NCBI GenBank assembly: GCA_014526335.1
Contig: JACTAT010000106.1
Coordinates: 104,325-168,324 of the forward strand
Direction of reading: 5' to 3'
Length of the DNA stretch: 64,000 nucleotides
Origin: Chrysaora quinquecirrha
Taxonomy: Eukaryota > Cnidaria > Scyphozoa > Semaeostomeae > Pelagiidae
The notes beneath the pieces were generated by a model. That model was given only the letters and a program-made list of their open reading frames with translations, had not been told where the DNA came from and ran no database searches. The position numbers and the translations under genes are program-made. Positions 26,501 to 37,100 of this stretch are shown one piece after another (within the stretch, counting starts at the first letter, position 1; every line of letters starts with the position of its first letter).

Positions 26501-27580
26501 GGCTGCAGCTAGTCAGAATAAGGTGAGTCCGTATCATTATCTTCTTTGTCTGTTTGGTATATGCAGTTCTTTTGACACATGCTGTTGGCTGTTGTGGATC
26601 AGCATGAATGTTTGCACATTTCGGAACACGTATTTGTCATGAATGGCTCTCCTCCCGTTTGGCGGCCATGTTGATTCTTCTTCAGCACCATACATCTTTA
26701 TATGTATTTTTATGAATGGCAAACACTAGGATAGATTTCTCCGCAAATGGCATACCACAGTAGATTGGATTTGAACCTGGACTACATGACCATAGAGCCA
26801 ATAACGTTTCCATTGAGCTTTGTAGCTCAGTAAAATCGCCAAGTAACTCTCAAGTCATATAGCCAAAGGCCCTCCTCCTATTTTACTTTTTTGTGTTTCA
26901 GCTATGTTGAGCCTTTTTCAGAAACATACATATTTGTATAAATTTAACATAAATGGCGAACACTAGGATAGATTTTGCACAAGTATCACACACAATAAGG
27001 ATTCAAACCTGGACTGCATGACCAGAAAGCCAACCACGTTTAGACAGAGCTTTGGAGCTCAATGAAATCGTCCAGTAACTGCCGAAGAAGTGATAGAGAC
27101 CAATGATTTCCTCCAATTTTGGCTTGGTGTTTCGGCTATACTAGGACTTTTCATCCTTTGCCATACTTATTTTTAATTATTATATTGCCTTCCGCGACGA
27201 ACACTTGGATAGATTTTGCACAAAGGGAAAAAGCATGGTGGCCGAACGAACCAAACATGTTTGATCCAATAATATTAGACGCTGTTTTATGCCGGTGTTT
27301 GATCGGGGCATGGTTCATCTGGCCAGGGCTCGGGCCAGGACTTCAGCAACGACCGCTCATAGTCATGTTTGCAATGTTTTTTGTGCTTATTTAAATCTAC
27401 ATCAGATTTTTATTGAGGTTGCAAAGACAGCTACGTTTGGTAGTAATTTAGTGAATTGAACTTTAGGAAATAACGCAAGTCTTTTCTCTTGTCTTCAAGG
27501 TTATTCAGGATGGTAAGGGCACGCCACAGAGGAACAACTCCATCGTTTCCAAAACACTAGAATATGTCTTCGGATGGTAG
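20513..27580 (+). CDS. NUP35: Nucleoporin NUP35 (Nup53)
   Basis: NUP35 is a nuclear pore scaffold-linker protein with an unusual RRM that dimerises and a C-terminal amphipathic helix that binds the inner nuclear membrane. Exons seen: 20513-20719 (MSAFKSSLP start, good ATG context), 21701-21813, 22339-22483, 22783-22816, 23817-23922, 24743-24796, 25798-25857, 26373-26522, 27500-27580. Family hallmarks in order are FLPNFLLGG, GLYDD, SPAQLDPFYTQG, DETWVTIFG (RRM strand 1), NVNWLHLKYQTKLQAKK (RRM), SIRPLTAAYQA and the C-terminal helix ending LEYVFGW. About 316 residues are visible. Two RRM segments are not found: the helix after WVTIFG and the ALSK...IMIGV...PCID part. Splicing 24796 directly to 25798 gives an immediate stop, so an unseen exon is required. 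A weak candidate with fitting phase is 24878-24926. Polyadenylation signal AATAAA lies at 27640. Confidence 0.92.
21036..21400. repeat. Degenerate (ATC)n tract in NUP35 intron 1
   Basis: An imperfect ATC/CATCAT microsatellite interrupted by CATCACGTG-type words. It is the same repeat type as in the first intron of the OTULIN-like gene and in the acidic vWA gene. Confidence 0.85.
22895..23360. mobile_element. S-family foldback element in NUP35 intron
   Basis: The left arm has AGTATAAACGTCAGAAGCAG ACCAAAACACTTG and the right arm has GGTCTGTTTCTGATGTTTAA with GAGGAGTGTCATACGAAAAA. It resembles the copies at 6060 and 31310. Confidence 0.6.
24144..24330 (+). mobile_element. tRNA-derived SINE
   Basis: The head GGTGCTGTGGCGTTGTGGTG contains an A-box-like word, and GTTTGAGTCTAGCC is B-box-like. 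The body CAGCCAGGGTCGAGGTCTTG matches the minus-strand SINE at 3121-3290. It lies in a NUP35 intron. Confidence 0.6.
24420..25165. mobile_element. Adjacent S-family and K-family elements around NUP35 exon 24743-24796
   Basis: An S-family copy spans about 24420-24665. A K-family copy spans about 24845-25165 and includes TTTGGCCATGTCGCAAAACA and inverted TTTGTTTGACAAGCAAATTT. The K copy covers the place where the missing NUP35 RRM helix exon would be expected. Confidence 0.5.
25219..25729. mobile_element. Foldback element with AAAGTGCCTATAAAATGAA ends
   Basis: The left end AAAGTGCCTATAAAATGAAA and the right end TTCATTTCATAGACACTTT are inverted repeats about 500 bp apart. Internal inverted words include GAGGTTTGAAA-type sequences. 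It directly precedes NUP35 exon 25798-25857. Confidence 0.6.
26740..27080 (-). mobile_element. Two tRNA-like SINE fragments in the last NUP35 intron
   Basis: On the minus strand both fragments (about 26840-26740 and 27080-26985) carry a tRNA-like stretch with GTAGTCCAGGTTCAAATCC or TGCAGTCCAGGTTTGAATCC. This matches a polymerase III B box, preceded by GAGCTCCAAAGCTC-type text. They differ from the SINE at 3121. Confidence 0.4.
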
Positions 27581-27639
27581 ATTGATCACTTTCATTAGAA
27601 TTTGGAGGAGAGACGACCAAAATTAAATTGATCCAAAGA

Positions 27640-27645
27640 AATAAA
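27640..27645 (+). terminator. NUP35 polyadenylation signal
   Basis: AATAAA lies 60 bp after the NUP35 stop codon; it is the first canonical signal downstream. Confidence 0.6.
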
Positions 27646-29678
27646 ACTTTTGTGACATTGATCCAGTTTCTTCGATAAAATGAAACGATGTTTCAATTAT
27701 TCGTGGCATGAGACAACAGGAATGCCTAGTTTACCCGAACGTAGACAAAAATAAATCCCAATAAAAATCAGCAATGTTTGAAATTATCTTGCCCAATAAC
27801 GATGCTCCTGCAATCTCGGAGGGTGGCAGTTTTACAATAAGAGGTCAGGGGGACTCGCCCGTTTTGTGTCCCAAAAAGATCTGCTATAAGTAGCAGAAGT
27901 TTTGTCCAATATTTATCCATTTTTTTCCTTCCCAATTTTTCCTTCTTGCATTTGCAGACCTCCCGAAATTTTCCTTTGAAATTCGACTAAACCCCTAAAT
28001 TTTTCCGAGCCCCTGACTTCTTACTTCTTAAAATGGAAGTGTCTTTCCTCCCCTAGACTACAATCCTTTCCAAAAGGGCTGGGAATCTAAGATTCATTAT
28101 CGCTAATATGCACTAACGCATACCCCTCCCCATTCAATGTTTGTGAAAATGATGTTGTCAGTGGCATTAACATCGGTGAGAGGGGTTTGAATTATCTAAA
28201 TATATTATATCTGAACCGGATTTTTTAGTTAAAACCGGTTAATAACAAAATAGCCTCTATATTTTTGGTCAGGATTGTATGGTATGTTCGTAACCTTGTT
28301 TTTTAAGGCCTGGCTAAACTAGGGGACTTGACGTGTCAATGTTTTCCAGTTTAGCCACCTTGGAAACTTTATAGCGCGGGACAAAATTTGTAGCGAGAGA
28401 CACGCAAATGTTTCTGGGAGACATTTTGTTTCTCCACGACTCGAGGGACATGTTTAGCCCTAGAAGACTCGTCGAGTACAATGTCGCGCGCGACATGTCT
28501 CCTAGTTTAGCCAGAGCTTTAGTTGCAGAACCGTCGGGTACAGTTCTTTCAAGCCCTTACTAACAGTTAATGAGTTGCATTACATTTTACTATGTTCTTC
28601 GAATTTGAGGCTTTGTCTTGTTGCATCATAATGTAGATCTTTTAGAAATGTGGAAACTTGATAATGCGATAAAAGAAATTATTGTTTGACGATTGTAAAT
28701 ACATTGCGAAGATGAAATTAAACATGTTGTACAATTTTAGTTTCTGTTTGGTTCTTTTTTCTTCATATCAATGTTTTCTTAACTATTAACTAGTTGCTTG
28801 CATAGATTAGATTGCAGACGAGCTCCCGATTCCTCGATGAATGAATTTAAGCGGTGTAACTGAATAACAAGGGTTTCGGCTGATGATCAAAAGGTATCGG
28901 GTTGTATACTCGTTGGCACATGTGAAAGACTACAACAACTCAACTGTTGACGCGAGGTCATTGGAGCAGTAAGGGTGCTTTTGCTCCTGAACATTATGTC
29001 TGCAGTCACGAGCGCAAGAGAGCTAGATATACTAGTAGTTGCCTGCACAATATTTTGAGATAGTACATAAGGGGCAAGTGCAACCAGCAACCTAAAGTAC
29101 CCATACAGATTTGGATCCTATTCTTTCTAATGTTTCCAGTTTTAAACACACCACCACCAAGTTCAAAGCCGCTTTCAAGTAATCACGCGGTAAAAAAATT
29201 TTCACGATTTTTACGTGCACGCAAAAAGCGCGAGTCACGCCATAACGCGTTGAAAAACCAATTTTCCCATCATCACGAGCAAAAAATGCCTTATAACGCA
29301 TCATGCCAAAGCCCTTGGGGGGCCTCATACAACATCGTCATCATTGGGAGGAGGATCTTGACTGACGTCTTGAAGAGTAAATAATATCTTAATCATTACA
29401 ACTGAGAAACAAGACAAAACAACTACATGAAATTTGCAGTTCTAAACATGAAATAAAATTTATGTAAAAAGATCTTTAGAGTCCCAAACAAAATCAGTGA
29501 AGTCAGCTGTCTGTGACAAAAAAGTCTATTTCTTGAATCCAAAATTTGCAAAGTTCAGCTTTAATAACTCCATTTTTAAAACACAATAGGAATTTAACTA
29601 CATGAAAGTTTTTCAAGTTCACTCATCAATTTCAAATCCTTTACTGAACAGACAACCAAACTTAGGCCAATAAAAAGT
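27646..29678. other. Intergenic, NUP35 to UQCR10
   Basis: No gene is recognised. A foldback element lies at 28308-28513, with ends GGCCTGGCTAAACTAGGGGA and TCCTAGTTTAGCCAGAGC. A relative sits at 54385-54645 in the OTULIN-like gene. The stretch 29190-29290 is rich in CACG/CGTG inverted words. Confidence 0.5.
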
Positions 29679-29876
29679 TCATTCAGCATTCTCGCTTCTA
29701 CTTCTAATATCTGCTTCTATATGCTTCCAAAGCTTCCCTTGGTTATTCCATTCCCAGAAATTATCCATTCCTTGATCAAATACTCTTTCGAAAACGAAAG
29801 CACTGGCGAGGATGGTAACAGCAAATGTAGAAGTTCTTCTGAACAAGGCGTTATAAATTGTGCGTCCGATCGCCAT
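29679..29876 (-). CDS. UQCR10: Cytochrome b-c1 complex subunit 9 (UQCR10/QCR9)
   Basis: A 65-residue single-exon frame. UQCR10 is a small single-pass subunit of respiratory complex III in the mitochondrial inner membrane that stabilises the Rieske and cytochrome c1 region. Diagnostic words are LFRRTSTFAVTIL (start of the membrane helix), FVFERVFDQGMD and GKLWKHIE near the C-terminus, in the order and spacing of animal orthologues. Residues 12-35 form the membrane segment. Length matches the family (about 60-65 residues). The start is the only ATG (AAAATGGCG context). It is divergent from ZFAND2, with 343 bp between the two start codons. Confidence 0.93.
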   Translation of the reverse strand: MAIGRTIYNALFRRTSTFAVTILASAFVFERVFDQGMDNFWEWNNQGKLWKHIEADIRSRSENAE

Positions 29877-29982
29877 TTTGTTAAAGCTGGAAAGGGGAAA
29901 ATTAGCTGTCTCGTTTGGGTCCTAATAGCTGATTGGTCTGATTAGTGATTGAAACAGAGACTGGCCGAGGAAGAGAGTAATT

Positions 29983-30000
29983 TTCGCGAATTTTCTAGAA
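29983..30000. promoter_or_regulatory. Perfect four-unit heat-shock element in the UQCR10/ZFAND2 shared promoter
   Basis: The sequence reads TTC-gc-GAA-tt-TTC-ta-GAA, four inverted NGAAN pentamers with exact 2-bp spacing, which is the HSF1 binding consensus. It lies 220 bp upstream of the ZFAND2 start and 107 bp upstream of the UQCR10 start. Vertebrate ZFAND2A (AIRAP) is known to be induced by heat and arsenite through HSF1, so the site most likely controls ZFAND2. Confidence 0.8.
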
Positions 30001-30219
30001 TGGCGGAAATTTGTAGCGCAGTGGCTGCGCCAGGATGATTCAGCATCTTTGTTTTCTTATACCGTTAGCATATATGAATATATAGAAGTCTTCCAGTTTC
30101 TGTTTGTGATGGTAAGCATTTAGCTCGCAAGTATTATACGATTTTCATCAGTTTAAAAAACTTAAATTTCTGATAAGAAGTACAGAATTTGAATCTTGGA
30201 AGGGCCTAATTTCACAAAA

Positions 30220-32767
30220 ATGGCAAATTTTCAGAACGTAGATTTAATGTCTGTTGGAGAGCACTGTGCTTTACAAGACTGTAAAAGACTAGACTTTCTA
30301 CCTTATACATGTGGTCATTGCAAAAAGAAGTTTTGGTTGGTGAAATATTCCTTTTAAAGATATCTTGTGATGTGCAACTTTTGTGGAAAAATTAAGTTTT
30401 ATTGAAGCAAACTTTCAGTAATTACAGTACACTTTTATTATGCCTTTTTTTCCATTTCAGTCAAGAGCATTATGGGGTTGGCAATCACAAGTGTCTGCAA
30501 TTTGAAAGCAAGGATGTAGGTTTTTCCTTTATAAACTGTTACTATGTTATCTAACATTGCATTTTTGTACTGTACAGCAGATAGAATTCTTACTTTCAAG
30601 ACGTTTTGCCCAACTTCCGATTCACCCAACTTCCTTTTCCCCCAGCCCACTAAGACGTTTTGCCCAACCTATTGTGGTCATTTCGCCCAACCAGAAAAGA
30701 CACAGACAAATTCTTTCGTGTAGTTTGTCAATTGTTTTATTGATATATAAAATTGGATAAAACTCCCGATTTTAACACTGACAATTGTTTTAGCGAAAAT
30801 AATAATGATAAAAAGCAAGTAATTTTGTTGGGCAAAACGACCAAGAATGTTGGGCAAAAAGTCCAGCTTGGGCGGAAAGGAAGTTTGCCAAAACGGAGGT
30901 TGGGCGAATCAACCTGGTATTGAATTCTTCTGACCCTACCTGTTAGAATGTCTGCTGCCTACAAGCTTGTAATGTTCTGTCACAAATAAATTTGCCAGGC
31001 TCTTTCTAGAAACCATTTCTGACTCTTTCGTTTGCTAATTTTTGTTAATTCTTTTGTTTTTCATTTTCAGAGAATTATCCCACCATGTCCGTTATGTGGA
31101 AAATTGGTTACTCTCAGCGCTAATGAATCAATAAATGACCAGGTAAAAACAATTGCCATTTTTGTGACCATTGCTGCTATGGTACTGATGGTGTCATGTT
31201 GGAAACAAGTAACTATCCATAGTCACTATTCAAATGATCCATTGTGAGCCCTGGGGATATATGTTGCTATAGAAGTGGCTATATTATCATTATTATTGTT
31301 ATACAGTATATGATTCGCTAGGAAGAGTGGAAACATTTTCGAGCATATTTAAAAACTTTTTTTGTCTGACACTCCTCAGTGTATAAACGTCAGAAGCAGA
31401 CCAAAACACTTGAAAAAGGCAGAATGTAAACCTAGATGAAGATGGAAATGCACCAATGAGAAAGTGCAACTGAATTTGCATTGTGTTTTGAACACCAATC
31501 TGCTTGATGGATACAGCAGGAAGATCAATAGAATTAATTGAAGAGTCCAAGTGAGAAAACGAAAACTTTTTCTCTCCCTATTCCAAAACCCCTAAGTCTG
31601 TCCACATCAAAACCAAAAGGCTGGTTCTGTGTAGACAATGCCAATTCAGCTGCACTTTCTGATTAGCATATTTTGATCTGCACCTGGGTTTAAATTCTAC
31701 CCTTTCAAATGTTTCCGTATGTTTCTGAAGTTTATACTCTAAGGAGTGTCAGACGCAAAAACTTTTAAGTATGCACGAACATGTTCCCACTGTTCATAGC
31801 AATTTTGAAGTTTTGCACTTCTCAAAAACTGTATAATTTGTTTTAGGTTGAAAGGCATATCAGAAGTGGCTGCCAAGCCTTACTGGTGGAAAAAAGAAAG
31901 AAAAACAAATGTTCCCAAACAAATTGCAAGAAAAGCAGTTTGGTGCCATTATATTGTCAAAAGTGTCATGGAAACTACTGTGTGAGGTAATATAAGACCA
32001 ATCTCTTTAACTTTGGACATAAGACTAAACCATTACCCCCTAGATATACTTTTCATGTTTTTTCCAATTTTTTTCATGGGGTTTGTTTTTTATGGAAAAG
32101 TTCTGCATGTACAGCAAAAAACAAGTGACCTTAGCGAAGATTGATCATGAAGATAGATAAGATTGCATGAAGATTGTGCAATTTCTGTGCAATTTTATAA
32201 TAAGTTGTTACCCTATGGCCAGGGCCTCAGCTCAGTTATGCAATCTAACTGGCTGAAAACACCTTCTCATTACATCAAGCATTCCAATTTTTAGGTAAAA
32301 TGCAAATGCAGCACCAAATAGCTTTGTTGTAATGGCTTCAAACACGAGTATAGTTATCATTAGGGGTCATGACCATGCCCTGTCAATAGGGTAATGTAAT
32401 AGCTTTTTCCTTTGGCCTTTGGGCAATAGGTACAGATCCATTACCTCTGTCATGATTCTGCGATCACAGTCCTTCAGTAATATTCTGATGGTGACAACGA
32501 TTGATTAGATATGAAAAAAAATACATAGAATATGCAATGTAGTTAACATACACGCTTTTTTTTTGATCGCGCAATTATCAAGAGATGGCGATTGTCGTGA
32601 TCTTGGTTGATGTTTGGGGGACATTAAATTTTCAATTTATTATGATCTTCTCGAAACCAGGTTTAGGATTTGATTATTAATTGAATTTTGTTATTTCTTC
32701 TAGGCATCGACATCCTGGTGATCATACCTGTATTGCATTAATCCCCACAACAATTGCAGTTCATTGA
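30220..32767 (+). CDS. ZFAND2: AN1-type zinc-finger protein 2 (ZFAND2A/B)
   Basis: Five exons: 30220-30335, 30461-30515, 31071-31142, 31847-31986, 32704-32767 (TGA), phases consistent, about 148 residues. There are two complete AN1 fingers with spacing C-x4-C-x9-C-x2-C-x4-C-x2-H-x5-H-x-C. The first starts HCALQDCKRLDFLPY, with the last ligands HYGVGNHKC; the second starts CSQTNCKK and ends RHRHPGDHTC. Family members bind the proteasome and p97 and help handle stress-damaged or ER-derived proteins. The length and the C-terminus soon after finger 2 resemble ZFAND2A. No ubiquitin-interacting motifs or CAAX box, as in ZFAND2B, are seen, although an alternative 3' exon cannot be excluded. Its promoter has a strong heat-shock element. 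Confidence 0.93.
30598..30925. mobile_element. Foldback element built of TTGGGC/GCCCAA words
   Basis: In ZFAND2 intron 2. The left arm repeats ACGTTTTGCCCAAC and TTCGCCCAAC. The right arm repeats TTGGGCAAAACG and TTGGGCGAAT in inverse orientation. It is about 330 bp long with no coding capacity. Confidence 0.65.
31310..31830. mobile_element. S-family foldback element in ZFAND2 intron 3
   Basis: The arms contain GTCTGACACTCCTCAGTGTA and, inverted, AAGGAGTGTCAGACGCAAAA, with the shared CAGAAGCAGACCAAAACACT word. It ends just before the exon at 31847. Confidence 0.6.
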
Positions 32768-33091
32768 AACTAACTACTGTATATGTTAGTCAAAGAGATC
32801 TCTGTATTGCAACAGCCAGCTGAACAGACCTATGAACCACATTAGTTTGAGTAAAATCATGAATGCAGTGCTCCACATCAGTTTGTGCAAGTCGCATGCA
32901 TTCCATTTCCTTGGCTGCATGGCAGGTTGAAGATGCTTCAATGATGCCCTGGTGCGACCCAGCGGAAATCTTCGGTCAACGGTTAGTCCGCTCACAGGCT
33001 TGCAACGGACGATAGGGACATTTGATGTATTGAATTATATAGCTTGTTTATTTTGGATGATATACTGTATACATAGACAGAAAGTGCCTAA

Positions 33092-33485
33092 CCCGGGGGG
33101 GTATATCACTTATGAATGGACGGGGATGTGCCGCCCAGATTTCAGAAACCCACCCACTTATAATGTAGACCTTTGCAGAAACAGACCCTATTTTATGAGT
33201 AAGAATAATCGGAATACAAGAATAATAAGACTTTCTAGGCCTTATTATTGCGTGATATTGTACTACTAGTACAGTACTAGGAACATCTTTAATGCGATTT
33301 TTCCTTTTCTAACCGAATTAAAGTCAAACTTTCAACTTTTCTTCAATTTGCTACCGCTAACCACTTTTATGGGGTTTTGGTTAAAGTCATACCCATGTTT
33401 AGAGAATTTCCGGGCCAAAAACCCACCCATATGGGCGGCACATACCCGTACCCAAACCCAAATTATACTAAGTATTCCCCCCCGG
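33092..33485. mobile_element. CCCGGG-ended foldback element, copy B
   Basis: The ends are CCCGGGGGGGTATATCAC and TATTCCCCCCCGG. It is flanked by 8-bp repeats GTGCCTAA (33084-33091) and GTGCCTAC (33486-33493), one mismatch. Subterminal ATGTGCCGCCCAG and GGGCGGCACAT are inverted. It is most similar to copy D. Confidence 0.8.
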
Positions 33486-33656
33486 GTGCCTACTGGACAA
33501 AACAACCGCATTGTCAGGCCGGCGTCCATTTCCGTTGTTTTAGTCAGTTATTGCAGACTCCTAGCTCGAGCGCTTACAGGCTGAAGCAAAAAGCTATCTC
33601 AAGGGTCAAAAATCGACGGCAGGGGCTGCTTGCCTCGAGGGATTCGATGCTTTGAA

Positions 33657-34024
33657 TACACGCCTACCTTTATTTTTTTATAAGAACAACGTATATAAGA
33701 ACATAAGCTTCAGAGGCTGAAAAGTCAAAAACATGCTAAGAACATAACAAGGCTTTGTAAAGCTAGAAAGATTAGAATTTTATTGGCGCTGTCCTGTTCT
33801 CCTCTCTAGAAAACAGGTAAACTATCAATAATTGTGACTATGTGACATTTTTACATGTGCGTCCCTTTTCGTAGCAATTGTCACCTAATTTGAAGAACAA
33901 CAGCTTTTTGAAAAGCAAGAAAATTAAGAACATGTTAAGAACATTTTGAGCCTTCAAATCGGAAAAACTAAGAACACTGCATGGCTTTCTTCAATTTCAG
34001 TGTTCTTATAAAAAGAAACGTGTA
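33657..34024. mobile_element. TACAC-ended foldback element, AAGAAC subfamily
   Basis: It starts TACACGCCTACC...TTTATAAGAACA and ends TGTTCTTATAAAAAGAAACG TGTA. AAGAACA occurs repeatedly inside. Related copy at 46338-46696. Confidence 0.75.
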
Positions 34025-34112
34025 CTGTACAACCAATTTTATTTCAGAAAGTTAGCCCCACGGCCTGGTCTAGATAAAAACAGAGGTTCTACGAGTTTGA
34101 TCAATTTGAGCA

Positions 34113-37100
34113 ATGGAAAAAATAACTGGTATGCTTTTTGAGGTTATTTTTTAATTAGAAAGATATCTAGAGTCTCAAGTACTTGGTCACAACTTCCTCC
34201 ATCTGTCCCTCTCCTTCAACTGTCCTCTCGTCTTTTTGACTCCCTCTATTTGGGGTTTTGGACTGATGGGCGTTTCTTGCGGGGCATCTAGGTTTCCCCC
34301 ATCGGATCTATGAGACTGGGTTGACCCTAGTTCTGCTACAAAGCCTAACAATAATTAAAATTCTGTTTGGGTGTTTGCCTAGATATTTGTTCTTTGGTGT
34401 TTTCCACTTGTGGTCACTTTTTGTGTTGCGTTATGTAACTAAATTTTTGCAGTAAGGTGAGCACATGTAATGTTAAAACAAACCCCTTTAGCCAGGGAGC
34501 TTTTTATTATCTATCGCTATTGGCCCTCCAGGGGGGTGCCGGCCCCCTATTCTGAAAGAGGTGCTCGTTTCACTTCAAACCAAGATTGCAACTCAAACAT
34601 AAATCTTTCTGAGTAGAGCTAAAGTATCCATTTAACATTGTTTCCTGGAATGAACTCTCCTTTCACAAATTTGGGGCAGGGCGGTTCCAGAAAATTTTGT
34701 TAGGGGGTGTAGGGTCTAATGTACCAAGTAAATTTTGACCTAACACTAAACTATACCAAACGGAATAATAAAAAATTTTTGCTTGCTAGAAATGACCAGA
34801 AGAACTGAATTCACTTAAGAGTTGTGCTGAACAGTTGATTTTCTACCCACTTGATGACTCTCACCCCTCTCTTTAGAACTATTTTTTTTAGTTACCCATC
34901 TTTCTAACAATAAATTTTCGTTTCTCTTATTCATTCAGCCGGTCCTATTGTGGAGATCCAGGGAGATGAGATGACAAGGTACATTTTCTTCCAAAATTTC
35001 TCTCTTTTTTATCAAGTCTGTCATTGTTTTTCAAGAGAAAATAACAGAAATAAATGAAATAATGTTGGAAAAAACATTAAAAACATTAAAAACATACACA
35101 TTTTTTCCTGTAGTTTCTGAAATAAGAGACAAATTTGATCCAAATCTTAGTGTGATGTTTTTTATAAAGATTGTTCTTATAAAGCATGTATTTTTTATTT
35201 TAGAGTCATATGGGACATGATAAAAGAGAAACTAATTTTTCCATATGTGCAAGCTGACATCAAATATTATGATTTGGGGATCGAAATGAGAGACAAAACA
35301 GAAGATCAAAGTAAGAAAAACCTACATTTATCAGCTTTTTGTTTGTTTTTCTGCTTACCTACTAAAATAGTAGTATAAATTAACTCTTTCTTTTCTTCAA
35401 ATCACTAGTTACCATTGAGGCTGCCGAAGCAATCAAGAAGTATAATGTTGGGATCAAATGTGCAACTATCACTCCTGATGAGAAGAGAGTTGAAGGTAGT
35501 GTAAAATAATAATTGCTATGTTATGATGAATGGCCAAGTGATCAACTATTTGAATGTCTAATTGATTAAAGTGATTGTGTTATGCTTGCTCGGTTGTTTA
35601 ATTGATTTTCAATCAAAATATTGACTAATTAAGGCACTGATTAATGGCTTTCTTGGTTGTTTCAATGATTGACTGGTTGATTGATTGATTAATATAATGA
35701 TTGATTGATTTATTGATTGATGGGTTGAATCATTTATTGATTGATTGATTGCTTAATCAATTGATTAAGTGATTGATTGATTGATTGAGTGATTGACTGA
35801 TTAATTGATTGATTGATTTAATGATTGATTGATTGACTGACTGATTGATTTGTTGAATCATTTATTGATTGATTGATTGCTTAATCAATTGATGAAGTGA
35901 TTGATTGATTGAGTGATTGGCTGATTAATTGATTGATTGATTTAATGATTGATTGATTGGCTGACTGATTGATTGGTTGATTACGTGATTGATTGATTTA
36001 ATGATTGATTGATTGGCTGACTGATTGATTGGTTGATTACGTGATTGATTGATTTAATAATTGATTGATTGACTGACTGATTGATTTGTTGAATCATTTA
36101 TTGATTGATTTATTGATTGATTAATTGATTAAGTGCTTGTTTGATTGATTGATTGATTGACTGATTCATTGATTGATTGATTGACTGATTAATTGATTGA
36201 TTGATTAATTGATTAATTGATTAATTGATTGAGGAATTCTGCTACTGAACAATTGGTTGATTGGCTCATTTATCGATTAGGCTGTCTGTTTGATTGATTC
36301 AGCTGATAAGTTATATTAATTTTTACTTCTTTATTTGTAATGATTTTTAGTTTTTTTTCATTCATTTTCTTCACCACAAACACATTTATTGATAAAACTT
36401 GTGATCATTGAACTCTTGACAAGTCCTCAAAAATCCGTAACATTTTCTGAAACCTTTCAAAAAATCACAAAATCGTGGATAAACCTTTATTAGAAGAAAA
36501 CAGCACAATTTTTTTAAAAAGATTCAGGACCATGAAGAGAGAGACAATTTTACGACGTTTCGGGCATTACCCTTTATCAAGTCATTTAAAGGGGTAATGC
36601 CCGAAAAGGGTAAACAGTAATGAAGAGCAATGCCTAAAAGGTAAAGGGTAATGCCCGAAACGTCACAAAATTGTCTCTATCTTCATGGTACTGAATCTTT
36701 TTAAGAAAATTGTGCTGTTTTCTTAAGTACCACACGCTGCACTTATACTTTATTAGAAGAAACCTTTGTTAAAAGAAAAAATATTGAACTCTGGTCACAA
36801 TCTGAGTAAATCTCGGAAATCTCGTGTATGCTTTTCTAGAAATGATTTTCTCAACGGTTTTTCGTCTTAAATTTACAGTGGAACCTCCATATAACGGACA
36901 CCTGTGGGGCCAATTTTATTGTCTGTTGTGAAGATGTGTCCGCTGTACGGAGGCTGTGTTTAGCTACACGCTTTTTTTCATAAAGAACCACTTTATAAGG
37001 AACCTACATGTAGAGGGCCCGAAAATTTAAAGAACTTGTACTACTAAAGTGAAAATCATTAAGGAACTTTTCAATGTTGAATGCTTTTATCGCTTCAAAC

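Larger units (their letters stand above)
32768..34112. other. Intergenic, ZFAND2 to IDH1
   Basis: 1.3 kb holding two mobile elements (33092-33485 and 33657-34024) and no recognisable gene. An exon-like stretch precedes the IDH start (acceptor-like TTTCAG near 34048). It may be 5' untranslated sequence of IDH. Confidence 0.5.
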
